From CAYLYP01 sp964387795 (GTDB lineage Bacteria > Bacteroidota > Bacteroidia > Bacteroidales > UBA7960), in the NCBI GenBank assembly GCA_964387795.1, contig CAYLYP010000028.1, forward strand, positions 1 through 35,118: 35,118 nt of DNA, written 5' to 3'. The notes below the pieces were generated by a model, which had not been told where the DNA came from, did no database searches, and saw only the letters and a list, made by a program, of their open reading frames with translations. Shown here one piece after another: positions 23,305 to 31,279 of this stretch (position 1 is the stretch's first letter; every line of letters starts with the position of its first letter). A program made the position numbers and the translations under genes.

Positions 23305-24969
23305 TTAATGGTTGTTTATTTCTTTGTTCAATTGATTTTGAGTTTGAATACATCCGTTAACAGAAAATCCAAAGGGGATAAATACCCTGAAAATGCTTCC
23401 TTTTTTTAGTTTGCTGTCAACACTGATTGTTCCGCCATGAAGTTCAACGATTGCCCTAACATAAGCCAATCCCAGGCCAAATCCTTTTACGTTATGGATG
23501 TTTCCGGTCGGGACCCGATATAGGTTATCAAAAATCTTGCCTAAATTAGCTTTACTGATTCCGATACCATTATCTTTTATACTAACAATCAGACCCCTGT
23601 CATTGTTTTCAGAATAGATGTCGATTTCTGGTTTTTCAGGGGAATATTTTACAGCATTGTCAAGGAGGTTGTATAATACATTGGTTATGTGAAGTTTATC
23701 GGCGTGGATAAATGCATATCCTGCGTCAAAATGGGTATTAATGGAACCACTCCTTGTTTCAACCTGAAGCTTAAATGTTTCAACAATATCTTCGATGAGG
23801 GTATGAACATCAATGCCTGTTGGATTTAGTTTGATTTTCCCATTTTCGATGAGGGCAGTCTGAAGGACTTTTTCTGTCATAAGCCCAAGACGCTTATTTT
23901 CATCATCAATTACTTTGATGTATGTTTGGTAAAGGGTATCTGACTTTTGAACTTCCTGATCACTTAATGCCTGGCATGCCAGAGAGATTGTTGATATTGG
24001 TGTCTTAAGTTCATGGGTCATATTATTAATAAAATCATTCTTCATCACCGAGAGTTTTTTCTGTTTGATGACAGTAATTATTGTAAAAGCGAAAGAAAAA
24101 ATGATTGTGATGATAAGAAAAGATGAAATGCCAAGCATTGCATTCATTTGAGAGAGCAAATAGTTTTTTTGGTTGGGAAAATAAACAAAAAGATACTCCG
24201 AGGGCCTGAAAATATCATTGGGATAGAGGTTAAACCCATATCCATTTTCAAGCATTTCGCGAGTGTGTTTCCCTGTTTTTTCAATGACAAACTGATTGAA
24301 TGCAGGCTTATAAATCCCATATTCATATTCGGTTTTTATGCCTTTATTTCTTAGTTCGGAACGTATTAAGGAATCCAGTAATTCAGAATTGATTTGAAAA
24401 GGGAATTCCATTTTTTCTGCTGAAGCAAGATAATCATTTATAAGCTCGCCCATGAGTTTCGAATGCTTCATCATACTTTCAAACACCTCTTCAGCACTTT
24501 CAGTAAAATCAGGGTTTTGCTCATTCATCGCATAGCCTAATCCATGTTCTATTCCGGGATGGGATGAATATGAAAAACTGGTATCAAAACTATGGATTGT
24601 ATTGTCTTCCTGACCGTCAAAATATTCCATTTTGATATGTTCATCAAAATAAAACATCTGGGAATCAGGGAAAAAGTTGTTGTTTCGGGAAAAGTAAGCT
24701 TCTTTTGACAGGAGTGCATTAAGGGAATCAACCATAGAGAAAAAACGTGTTGCTTTTTCCTGCTTTTTCTTGTGCATACGAAGTGCCTGGACGGTTTCAA
24801 TTTTCTGTATTTTATGAATAACAGTAGTCATTGCTTCGCTCACGCCCCTCTCAAAATTTGCTTCCTTCAGGAACACAGCATTCCTGATCCAGTATAACTG
24901 AATGCTTACCAGCCCTAAAAGTGAGATGGTCATTACTACAACAACTGTAACAATAACTTTTTGCTTCAT
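23305..24969 (-). CDS. rprX: RprX-like sensor histidine kinase
   Basis: A 554-residue membrane histidine kinase. Helix 1 is at about residues 6-28 and helix 2 at about 279-301, enclosing a sensor domain of about 250 residues in the periplasm. The dimerisation domain has phosphoacceptor His319 (INNMTHELKTPISTIS). The ATPase domain has the N-box (LYNLLDNAVKYS), G1 (IKDNGIGIS) and G2 (GFGLGLAYV). The sensor region has no ligand-binding motif I recognise. Size, layout and pairing fit RprX of Bacteroides, linked there to tetracycline-related regulation; RprY of Porphyromonas has been linked to oxidative-stress genes. Here an sodB gene lies just upstream. Confidence 0.88.
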   Translation of the reverse strand: MKQKVIVTVVVVMTISLLGLVSIQLYWIRNAVFLKEANFERGVSEAMTTVIHKIQKIETVQALRMHKKKQEKATRFFSMVDSLNALLSKEAYFSRNNNFFPDSQMFYFDEHIKMEYFDGQEDNTIHSFDTSFSYSSHPGIEHGLGYAMNEQNPDFTESAEEVFESMMKHSKLMGELINDYLASAEKMEFPFQINSELLDSLIRSELRNKGIKTEYEYGIYKPAFNQFVIEKTGKHTREMLENGYGFNLYPNDIFRPSEYLFVYFPNQKNYLLSQMNAMLGISSFLIITIIFSFAFTIITVIKQKKLSVMKNDFINNMTHELKTPISTISLACQALSDQEVQKSDTLYQTYIKVIDDENKRLGLMTEKVLQTALIENGKIKLNPTGIDVHTLIEDIVETFKLQVETRSGSINTHFDAGYAFIHADKLHITNVLYNLLDNAVKYSPEKPEIDIYSENNDRGLIVSIKDNGIGISKANLGKIFDNLYRVPTGNIHNVKGFGLGLAYVRAIVELHGGTISVDSKLKKGSIFRVFIPFGFSVNGCIQTQNQLNKEINNH

Positions 24970-25137
24970 AAAGGTTGAAAGGTCAGGTTCTGAAATATTA
25001 GCAGATTCAATTTACCGGATTACTATTAACGTTTTTTTATCGTGAATGTTTCTGAAAAAAGGTTAATGTTTAAACAGATTAAATGCATTTTGTTTATTTA
25101 AAAAAAATGCAATAAAAAAACAGAATAAACCTTATAT

Positions 25138-25161
25138 AAAATTGAGATAAATCTCAATTTT
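25138..25161. promoter_or_regulatory. Perfect 11-bp-arm palindrome in the rprX leader
   Basis: Arms AAAATTGAGAT (25138-25148) and ATCTCAATTTT (25151-25161) are perfectly complementary with an AA spacer. It lies just downstream of the predicted start of the rprX transcript. It could be an operator for a dimeric repressor or a hairpin at the 5' end of the mRNA. Confidence 0.6.
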
Positions 25162-25170
25162 AACATTTGA

Positions 25171-25178
25171 CAAATGTA
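25171..25178 (-). promoter_or_regulatory. -7 promoter element of rprXY
   Basis: On the minus strand TACATTTG matches TAnnTTTG. The expected -33 position (about 25198-25203) has no TTTG, so an activator is plausible; the TTAACA array starts 28 nt upstream. The leader would be about 195 nt long. Confidence 0.5.
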
Positions 25179-25206
25179 TTCTTTGAAAACAATTAAAGAG
25201 TAATCT

Positions 25207-25243
25207 TTAACAGAGTTTAACACAGATTAACAGCGTGTTAACA
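25207..25243. promoter_or_regulatory. Four helically phased TTAACA repeats (candidate RprY box)
   Basis: TTAACA occurs at 25207-25212, 25217-25222, 25227-25232 and 25238-25243, at 10, 10 and 11 nt spacing. This is one helical turn each, the spacing used by PhoB/OmpR-type regulators that bind as head-to-tail dimers. The array lies between a minus-strand -7 element for rprXY and a plus-strand -7 element at 25265. It occupies the -33 region of the plus-strand promoter, as in PhoB-activated promoters. Assignment to RprY is by proximity only. Confidence 0.6.
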
Positions 25244-25264
25244 CCTAAATAAGGAGGCTTATAT

Positions 25265-25272
25265 TAATTTTG
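25265..25272 (+). promoter_or_regulatory. -7 element of a candidate small-RNA promoter
   Basis: TAATTTTG matches TAnnTTTG on the plus strand. No TTTG is found at the -33 position; the last TTAACA of the phased array ends 21 nt upstream instead. No plus-strand gene follows for 1.2 kb, so the promoter would serve the short region that ends at the terminator at 25371. Confidence 0.5.
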
Positions 25273-25277
25273 CCTGG

Positions 25278-25406
25278 CTATAAAAAGGCAGGATACAGTC
25301 CGGATAAAGAATAGTTTTTGTGGTTTTTTATTTAATAGATATGGCTTAGTGGTTTGGCCATACTAATTATAAACGGAAGTTGAGTGGTTCAGCTTCCGTT
25401 TTTTTT
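25278..25406 (+). ncRNA. Candidate small RNA between sodB and rprX
   Basis: A stretch of about 130 nt with a promoter-like element at its 5' end and an intrinsic terminator at its 3' end. I see no credible ORF: the only ATG in the body is followed at once by TAG, and a TTG at 25270 opens only 14 codons. GTGGTT occurs three times (25320, 25349, 25384). The second lies in the loop of a hairpin with arms TATGGC (25340-25345) and GCCATA (25357-25362), and the third in the loop of the terminator hairpin. Repeated loop motifs suggest a base-pairing or protein-binding RNA. The 5' end is approximate. The alternative is that only the sodB terminator is real. Confidence 0.45.
25371..25406. terminator. 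Terminator of the candidate sRNA and possibly of sodB
   Basis: Arms AAACGGAAG (25371-25379) and CTTCCGTTT (25393-25401) form a 9-bp stem; the inner TGA/TCA pairing extends it. The plus strand has a U tract of ten T (25399-25408, partly in the stem), whereas the minus strand reads only TTTATAATT. It therefore favours plus-strand termination while also lying 16 bp after the sodB stop. Confidence 0.75.
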
Positions 25407-25421
25407 ATGTGTGTTGTAAGC

Positions 25422-26003
25422 TTAGTGAATTAAACGATGATTGATCCTTTCCCAATCAACCAGTTCCCAGAAAGCTTTAACATAATCGCCTCTTCTGTTT
25501 TGATAATCAAGATAATATGCATGTTCCCAAACATCACAGGTTAATAAAGCTTTTTGTTGGCGGATAAGAGGGGTTGCAGCATTGCTTTCTTTGGTAATTT
25601 CAAGCTTTCCATCCTTATTTAAAACAAGCCAGGCCCATCCTGAACCAAAAAGTGTCAGGCAGGCATTTGTAAAAGCTTCTTTAAAGGCATCAAAAGAGCC
25701 AAAGTCCCTGTTGATAAGTTCAGCAGTATCTTTTAGGGGATTTGGGTTGCTTTTGGGTTTAAAGGATTCCCAGTAAAAGGTATGGTTCCAAACCTGCGCT
25801 GCATTGTTAAATATTCCTCCTTCACTGGTTTTAATAATTTCTTCGAGGCTTTGTTTCTCGTGTTTCGTGCCAGGGATAAGTTTGTTGAGGTTGTCAACAT
25901 AAGCCTGATGGTGCTTTCCATAATGAAAATCAATGGTTTTGGCGCTGATAACAGGCTCTAATGCTTCTTTTGAGTAAGGTAATGCTGGTAATTGAAATGA
26001 CAT
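25422..26003 (-). CDS. sodB: Superoxide dismutase, Fe type
   Basis: A 193-residue superoxide dismutase that converts superoxide to oxygen and hydrogen peroxide. Metal ligands are His27 (DFHYGKHHQAY), His74 (WNHTFYW), Asp157 and His161 (DVWEHAYYLDY). Gln70 (NNAAQVWNH) is at the outer-sphere position used by Fe-type enzymes, though Bacteroidota enzymes are often cambialistic and accept Mn. Tyr35 and the GSGWAWLV segment are conserved. There is no signal peptide, so it is cytoplasmic. It stands as a single gene upstream of rprXY, with a possible -7 element (26033-26026) and a hairpin after its stop. Confidence 0.96.
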   Translation of the reverse strand: MSFQLPALPYSKEALEPVISAKTIDFHYGKHHQAYVDNLNKLIPGTKHEKQSLEEIIKTSEGGIFNNAAQVWNHTFYWESFKPKSNPNPLKDTAELINRDFGSFDAFKEAFTNACLTLFGSGWAWLVLNKDGKLEITKESNAATPLIRQQKALLTCDVWEHAYYLDYQNRRGDYVKAFWELVDWERINHRLIH

Positions 26004-26025
26004 GGCTATGATTTTTTGATTCTTA

Positions 26026-26033
26026 CAAATTTA
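26026..26033 (-). promoter_or_regulatory. Possible -7 element of sodB
   Basis: On the minus strand TAAATTTG matches TAnnTTTG 23 bp before the sodB start. No -33 TTTG is seen at the usual spacing. Confidence 0.4.
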
Positions 26034-26544
26034 TCATTAAAATCTAAAACAGGCACTATAAATGAAATAAAGAAAACCATTAAATAACATTTATTTTCTT
26101 TTGCAATTGAGCCTGATTCTTTCCTTGAAAACATTGAGCTTGTTTTACAATTCAAAGAAAATTCGATTTCTATTTCTTTTTTCATATTTATTTTGCCAGG
26201 AAGCTAATTATCAAATACAGGTCTTTGAGACTTTTTAAAAAAACCTGGTTCGATTTATAAAGCCCAATTCATTTCTTAGATAGCTTGCTATTTAAAAAGT
26301 CGTTCGGAGAAGAAAGAAAAGCTTTTGTAAAGAAGTCTTTATGTCATCATCTGTATTGTTTTCCTTGGCCTTTAGAATTGTGTTCCTGTTTAAATTATCT
26401 GCCCACTTCTGATACCGTAAAACAAAAAGTGACCTATAATACAATCTTTCAAAGCATTATAAATAAAAGGATTAGGCTATGTTGAAAAAAAATAATTATT
26501 TTTTTCATTGTCATCTGTAACAAATTAAAACACTACACCGTCTT
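26034..26544. other. AT-rich intergenic region between sodB and the GIN-domain genes
   Basis: About 510 bp without a credible gene. A plus-strand frame at 26285-26485 lacks protein-like character. A weak CAGGT/ACCTG inverted repeat lies at 26218-26247, and an A/T-only palindrome of about 22 bp lies at 26484-26506, some 40 bp before the first GIN gene. No full TAnnTTTG promoter was found for the plus-strand operon. Confidence 0.4.
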
Positions 26545-26568
26545 ATGCATACAAAAAGAAACAAACAC

Positions 26569-27315
26569 ATGAAAACCCTTAAACAAATACTCTTAGTTTC
26601 TCTGCTTAGTGGGCTGAACCTGTTAATCCTTTTTGCTTTTAATAGTTGTTCTGTTAATGATGCAAAAGCAGTAAAAGGAAATGGCAATGTGACTACAGTA
26701 AGTTACAATGTTACTGATTTCAGGCAGCTTGATTTGTCAGGGATGTATAGTGTGACACTTGCAAAAGGGGATACTCCTTCCCTTGTGGTGGAAACAGATG
26801 AGAACCTTCAAAAGTTAATCTTAAACAAAGTAGAAGATAATGTTTTGAAAGTTTACTCCGAAAAGGAGGTTTTTTACCGCCCCACCCGTATGCACATCTA
26901 TATCACTTACAAAACTTTGGAAAGCTTGAATACTTTGGGCGCTTGTGAGGTTAAAGCTTTAGACACTATTATGGGTCAGGATTTCTTCCTTAACCTAAAC
27001 GGTGCTTCAACAATTGACCTGAGCCTTAAAGTGAACAGGATGAATACTGATGTCTCAGGTGCTTCATCCTTAAACCTGTCAGGAAGTGTAAATGAGCACA
27101 CCATTAGTTTAAGTGGGGCGGGAGACCTTAGTGCTGAAAACCTTGCTACTGAGGTTACAAGGATAAAACTGAGCGGGGCAGGAAGTGCAACTGTCAATGC
27201 CCTTGAATTGCTTGATGCTGAGCTAAGTGGAATAGGTTCGATAAGTTATATTGGAGAACCCCGGACAAAGATTGTCAAGAGTTCCGGCCTTGGTTCAATC
27301 AAAAAAGAAGAATAA
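26569..27315 (+). CDS. GIN-domain (DUF2807) lipoprotein
   Basis: A lipoprotein of 248 residues from the ATG at 26569; an upstream in-frame ATG at 26545 would add eight basic residues. The hydrophobic signal ends at FAFNSC with lipidated Cys27. The mature part is a putative auto-transporter adhesin head GIN domain (DUF2807), a right-handed beta-helix recognised by Ser-Gly-Ala turns recurring at intervals (VSGASSLNLSG, LSGAGDLSAENL, LSGAGSATV, LSGIGSISYIG). Function is not established; such domains are proposed in adhesion or envelope assembly. It is followed after 42 bp by a longer gene with the same domain, probably an ancient duplication. Confidence 0.8.
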   Translation: MKTLKQILLVSLLSGLNLLILFAFNSCSVNDAKAVKGNGNVTTVSYNVTDFRQLDLSGMYSVTLAKGDTPSLVVETDENLQKLILNKVEDNVLKVYSEKEVFYRPTRMHIYITYKTLESLNTLGACEVKALDTIMGQDFFLNLNGASTIDLSLKVNRMNTDVSGASSLNLSGSVNEHTISLSGAGDLSAENLATEVTRIKLSGAGSATVNALELLDAELSGIGSISYIGEPRTKIVKSSGLGSIKKEE

Positions 27316-27357
27316 TAACAACCCTAAAACCAATTAATAATTTTAAAAAACAAACCA

Positions 27358-28827
27358 ATGAAAACAAACAAATACCTCCTCATAAAATGCTTAAGCATTG
27401 CTTTCTTTAGCATTTTATCTATTACAGCTTTTGGTCAGACTGAACGTCAGACCCGTGAAGTGAAAGATTTTACATCAATTGAAGTTGGTGGTTCTTTCCA
27501 GGTAATTTATCAATCTTCTGATCAATACTCCCTTGAAATTGAAACAGAACCTAAAAACTTTGATAATATCATTACTGAGGTGAATGGAAACACCTTGAAG
27601 ATTACCACAAAAAGGACTTTAAAAGATTTCTCTAAACTGAATGTTTATGTCTCTGCCCCATTATTGGAAGCAGTAAAAGTTTCTGGTGCTGCAAATTTTT
27701 CAACTACCAACCTGATAAAAAGCCCTTCTTTTAAACTCACTGCATCCGGTGCTACAAGTGCTTCTATTGACCTGGAGACACAGGACTTAACAACTAAAGT
27801 TTCTGGTGCTGCTGATGTGTTTTTAAGGGGAAATGCAAATACCCACAATTCAGAAGTGTCTGGTGCAAGTACATTAAAAGCTGGTGATCTTGCAACAAAT
27901 GAAACCAGGATTGAAGCTTCAGGAGCTTCTGATGCTTTTGTTTATGCTTCCGAAAAACTTAGTGGAACTGTATCCGGAGCTTCTGACCTTAATTATTCAA
28001 ACGAGCCTGCTGTTAATGATATAACCATTTCTGGTGCGGGAAGTGTCAACGGAAATGATGAAGAAGATGAGGATGATGATGAAGAAGTTGACTTAACAGA
28101 AGAACTTGAAGTTGAAGATGGCGATACTACAAAAGTAAAATTTGGAAGTAAAAATTTTGTCTATGTTGATGATGATAAGCCTGCAAAAAGAACCAAAAGA
28201 AAATTTGATGGTCACTGGGGTGGCGTTGAATTAGGCATCAATGGTTACCTAACCCCTGATTATAGTCTTGAGCTTGGTTCTAATGCTGATTTCCTTGACC
28301 TCAGGTACAATAAATCATTTGCCGTGAATATTAATATTTACGAACAAAATATCAATCTGATCAGAAACCATTTGGGACTTATCACCGGATTGGGTATCGG
28401 ATACAACAACTATCGCTTCCTTCGTGATATTACACTGAGCCCTGATGGGGATAACCTTGGGTATTCATACAGCACAACAGATTTCACAAAAAACAAACTT
28501 ACTGCCAGCTATCTTCATATCCCTGTAATCCTGGAATTTCAAACACATGGAAAGTATTACCAGAGATTTCATATAAGTGGGGGGGCAATATTTGGCGCAC
28601 GTCTTGGCACCCATACAAAACAAGTTTATGAACAGGATGGAAGGAAAATGAAAGACAAAGTTTATGATGATTTTCACCTAAGCCCATTCAAAGCTGATCT
28701 CACTGCACGTATTGGGTGGGGCAATATCAACCTCTTCGCGAATTATTCTTTAATCCCGTTATTCCGCGAAAACAAAGGCCCTGAACTCTATCCTTTTACT
28801 GTTGGGATTAGCCTTGTGAACTGGTAA
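27358..28827 (+). CDS. GIN-domain plus outer-membrane beta-barrel fusion protein
   Basis: A 489-residue exported protein. A signal peptide (about residues 1-27, cleavage near AFG-QTE) is followed by a GIN/DUF2807 beta-helix (about 32-230) with recurring SGA turns (VSGAANFST, ASGATSASI, VSGAADVFL, VSGASTLKA, ASGASDAFV, VSGASDLNY, ISGAGSVNG). A very acidic linker of about 25 residues (237-262) follows. The C-terminal part (about 285-489) looks like a beta-barrel: alternating aromatic strands such as GGVELGINGYL, HLGLITGLGIGYNNYRF, and ending PFTVGISLVNW. Thus the adhesin-like domain would be tethered to an outer-membrane barrel by a charged linker. It is operonic with the GIN lipoprotein. Confidence 0.8.
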   Translation: MKTNKYLLIKCLSIAFFSILSITAFGQTERQTREVKDFTSIEVGGSFQVIYQSSDQYSLEIETEPKNFDNIITEVNGNTLKITTKRTLKDFSKLNVYVSAPLLEAVKVSGAANFSTTNLIKSPSFKLTASGATSASIDLETQDLTTKVSGAADVFLRGNANTHNSEVSGASTLKAGDLATNETRIEASGASDAFVYASEKLSGTVSGASDLNYSNEPAVNDITISGAGSVNGNDEEDEDDDEEVDLTEELEVEDGDTTKVKFGSKNFVYVDDDKPAKRTKRKFDGHWGGVELGINGYLTPDYSLELGSNADFLDLRYNKSFAVNINIYEQNINLIRNHLGLITGLGIGYNNYRFLRDITLSPDGDNLGYSYSTTDFTKNKLTASYLHIPVILEFQTHGKYYQRFHISGGAIFGARLGTHTKQVYEQDGRKMKDKVYDDFHLSPFKADLTARIGWGNINLFANYSLIPLFRENKGPELYPFTVGISLVNW

Positions 28828-28895
28828 TAAAGATCTTTTTTCGATTCATGTTGTTTCCCTGGGCGCCTTTAGCTGGGTTCCCCCGGCGCAAGCCG

Positions 28896-28926
28896 AAAAA
28901 AAAGCCACCTTTTAGGTGGCTTTTTG
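28896..28926. terminator. Bidirectional terminator between the GIN operon and ackA
   Basis: Arms AGCCACCT (28903-28910) and AGGTGGCT (28914-28921) enclose a TTT loop; an A-run precedes and a T-run follows. It lies between convergent genes. Confidence 0.85.
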
Positions 28927-28962
28927 GTTATAAGGCTTCTAAGATGAGCATGAAATGATATT

Positions 28963-30183
28963 CTAAGCTTCCCTGCCTTCTTTGTTTATTGCAATTCTTA
29001 AAGTATCATGGGCAATTACCAATTCTTCATTTGTTGGAACTACCATGACTTTTACTTTTGAATCCGGTTTTGAAATCAGTTCCAGTTTTCCCCTGAGACC
29101 TGCATTCTTTTCAGAATCAAAATTTACTCCCATAAATTCTAGTCCTTTACAAATGTTTTCTCGTGTATCAGGGCCATTTTCACCAATGCCACCAGTGAAA
29201 ATAATGAGGTCAACACCACCCATAGCTGCTGCATAAGCACCAATGTATTTTTTTATCCTGTAATAATACATCTCTAAGGCCAACTGGGCTTTATTATTAC
29301 CTGAATGGGCTGCTGCTTCAACATCCCTCATGTCGAAAGAAACACCGCTTATTCCTAATACACCACTTTTTTTATTGACAAGGTTGTTGGCATCTTCAAT
29401 GCTAAGGCCTTTTTTCTTCATGATATATAAGAGTGCGCCAAGGTCAAAGTCGCCTGAACGTGTGCCCATCATCAATCCCTCAACAGGAGTTAAGCCCATT
29501 GATGTATCAACAGATTTTCCATTGTGGATGGCAGCAATAGAAGCCCCATTTCCCAGATGACAAGTGATGGCTTTTACATTGTTTCGGCGCATGAAAAGTG
29601 CATCTACTGCTTTTTCGAATACATAAGAATGGCTGGTTCCGTGGAAGCCATATCTGCGAATCCTGTCTTCTTCATAGAATGAATAAGGGATAGCATACAT
29701 ATAAGCTTCTGCGGGCATGGTTTGATGGAAAGCGGTATCAAATACTGCTACCTGGGGAACATGGGGAAGAAGTTTTTCCATTGAGATAATCCCGTTCAGG
29801 TTTGCAGGGTTATGAAGTGGTGCCAGTTCTATACATTCTTCAATGTTTTTCTTTACATCTTCTGTGATTAAAGCACTTGAATTAAACTTTTCGCCCCCGT
29901 GTGCTACACGATGACCTACTGCAAGGATATCATTGATATCAGAGATGACACCGTGATTTGGGTCAAGCAATGCCTTTAGGATTAAATCTATACCTATCTC
30001 ATGAGAAGGCACATCCTGAATGAGCATAAAAGGTTCTTTTCCTTTGGGTTGATGCTTGAGTTCGCTATCTTTTAATCCGACTCTCTCAAGAAGGCCTTTT
30101 GCGAGCAACTCTGCATTGTTGGCCATGTTGATCAATTGATACTTGATAGAGGAACTACCGCAATTAAGAACAAGGATTTTCAT
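28963..30183 (-). CDS. ackA: Acetate kinase
   Basis: A 406-residue acetate kinase that transfers phosphate from acetyl phosphate to ADP, giving ATP and acetate. The ASKHA-fold signatures are complete: VLNCGSSSIKYQL at the N-terminus, GHRVAHGGEKF, VFDTAFHQTMP (catalytic region), RYGFHGTSHSYV, HLGNGASIAAI and FTGGIGENG. The length is standard. It lies 43 bp after pta on the same strand, the canonical pta-ackA substrate-level phosphorylation module, which points to acetate as a fermentation product. Confidence 0.97.
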   Translation of the reverse strand: MKILVLNCGSSSIKYQLINMANNAELLAKGLLERVGLKDSELKHQPKGKEPFMLIQDVPSHEIGIDLILKALLDPNHGVISDINDILAVGHRVAHGGEKFNSSALITEDVKKNIEECIELAPLHNPANLNGIISMEKLLPHVPQVAVFDTAFHQTMPAEAYMYAIPYSFYEEDRIRRYGFHGTSHSYVFEKAVDALFMRRNNVKAITCHLGNGASIAAIHNGKSVDTSMGLTPVEGLMMGTRSGDFDLGALLYIMKKKGLSIEDANNLVNKKSGVLGISGVSFDMRDVEAAAHSGNNKAQLALEMYYYRIKKYIGAYAAAMGGVDLIIFTGGIGENGPDTRENICKGLEFMGVNFDSEKNAGLRGKLELISKPDSKVKVMVVPTNEELVIAHDTLRIAINKEGREA

Positions 30184-30226
30184 TTTGTATGATAGAATTA
30201 TGTGTTGTTAAAAAAAATGTCCTTTT

Positions 30227-31228
30227 TTATTTTCCAGCAGCCTGGTTTGCAGTTATTGCAACAAGGTTTACAATATCCTCTACCGAACAGCCTCTTGACA
30301 AATCATTGATAGGTGCAGCCATGCCCTGAAGTACCGGGCCTACGGCTTCTGCACCTGCTAAACGTTGTACCAGCTTGTAGGCAATATTTCCAACTTCAAG
30401 CGTTGGGAAAACAAGTACATTGGCTTTCCCGGCAATAGCACTGCCCGGGGCTTTGCTCTTGCCAATAGCTTCAACGATTGCTGCATCTGCCTGTAATTCT
30501 CCATCTATCATCAGATCCGGAGCCATTTCTTTTGCCAATCGGGTTGCTTCGATGACTTTATCACACATCTCATGTTTTGCACTGCCCTTAGTACTAAAGC
30601 TAAGCATTGCAACACGTGGTTCGAAACCTGCTATGGCACGGGTTGTTTTTGCAGTCGAAACTGCAATCTCTGCAAGTTCTTTTGCTGTTGGGTTTGGGTG
30701 AACTGCACAGTCAGCAAAAACAAGTACTCCGTTTTCTCCCCACTTATGATCTTTTAAAATCATAATAAAAGCACCGCTTACCACGCTAATGCCGGGCAGG
30801 GTTTTTACAATCTGGAAGGCCGGGCGCAATACATCACCGGTTGCGTTGGCTGCACCTGCTACTTCTCCATCTGCATCACCTGCTTTTATCATCAATGTGG
30901 CCAGATAAAGGGGGTCTTCGGCCAATGCTGAGGCCTGTTCCATTGTTAAGCCTTTGCTCTTTCTGATTTCAAAAAGCATCTGTGTATATGCTTCTTTTTT
31001 TGAATGGCTCTTTGGGTCAACAATAATTGCCTTTTCGATGTTCTTAAGGCCAAATTTGTCTGCCAAGGCTTTTATCTCAGTTGGGTTCCCTATCAGGGTT
31101 ATACGTGCCAGCCCCTCTGCTATCACCTGGTCTGCTGCTTTGATAGTCCTTTCTTCTGTCCCCTCGGGCAACACAATCATTTTACTGTGTTCCCTGGCTT
31201 TTGATCTTATTGATGTGAGTAAATCCAT
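30227..31228 (-). CDS. pta: Phosphate acetyltransferase (short form)
   Basis: A 333-residue phosphotransacetylase that converts acetyl-CoA and phosphate to acetyl phosphate and CoA. It consists only of the catalytic PTA_PTB domain and lacks the N-terminal regulatory domains of the long enterobacterial enzyme (about 714 residues). Conserved blocks are PEGTEERTIKAADQ, DADGEVAGAANATGDVLRPA, FADCAVHPNPTAKELAEIA, RVAMLSFSTKGSA, DGELQADAAIV and NVLVFPTLEVGNIAYKL. It is the first gene of the pta-ackA operon and is preceded by a full promoter match. Confidence 0.96.
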   Translation of the reverse strand: MDLLTSIRSKAREHSKMIVLPEGTEERTIKAADQVIAEGLARITLIGNPTEIKALADKFGLKNIEKAIIVDPKSHSKKEAYTQMLFEIRKSKGLTMEQASALAEDPLYLATLMIKAGDADGEVAGAANATGDVLRPAFQIVKTLPGISVVSGAFIMILKDHKWGENGVLVFADCAVHPNPTAKELAEIAVSTAKTTRAIAGFEPRVAMLSFSTKGSAKHEMCDKVIEATRLAKEMAPDLMIDGELQADAAIVEAIGKSKAPGSAIAGKANVLVFPTLEVGNIAYKLVQRLAGAEAVGPVLQGMAAPINDLSRGCSVEDIVNLVAITANQAAGK

Positions 31229-31279
31229 ATCTGAAATGCTTTAATTTTATGTGTAGTTTTTTGAGTTCGATAGAAAACA

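Noticed and set aside
25270..25314. Fourteen-codon frame from TTG after an AAGGAGG-like sequence at 25251
   Set aside because: The spacing to TTG is long, Bacteroidota seldom rely on such sites, and the TTG lies inside the proposed -7 element. Kept only as a caveat to the sRNA idea.
26218..26247. CAGGT/ACCTG inverted repeat
   Set aside because: The arms are short and the interior is A/T; no U tract or conservation can be shown.
26484..26506. A/T-only palindrome upstream of the GIN operon
   Set aside because: A-run/T-run dyads arise easily in AT-rich DNA; no promoter or terminator context supports it.
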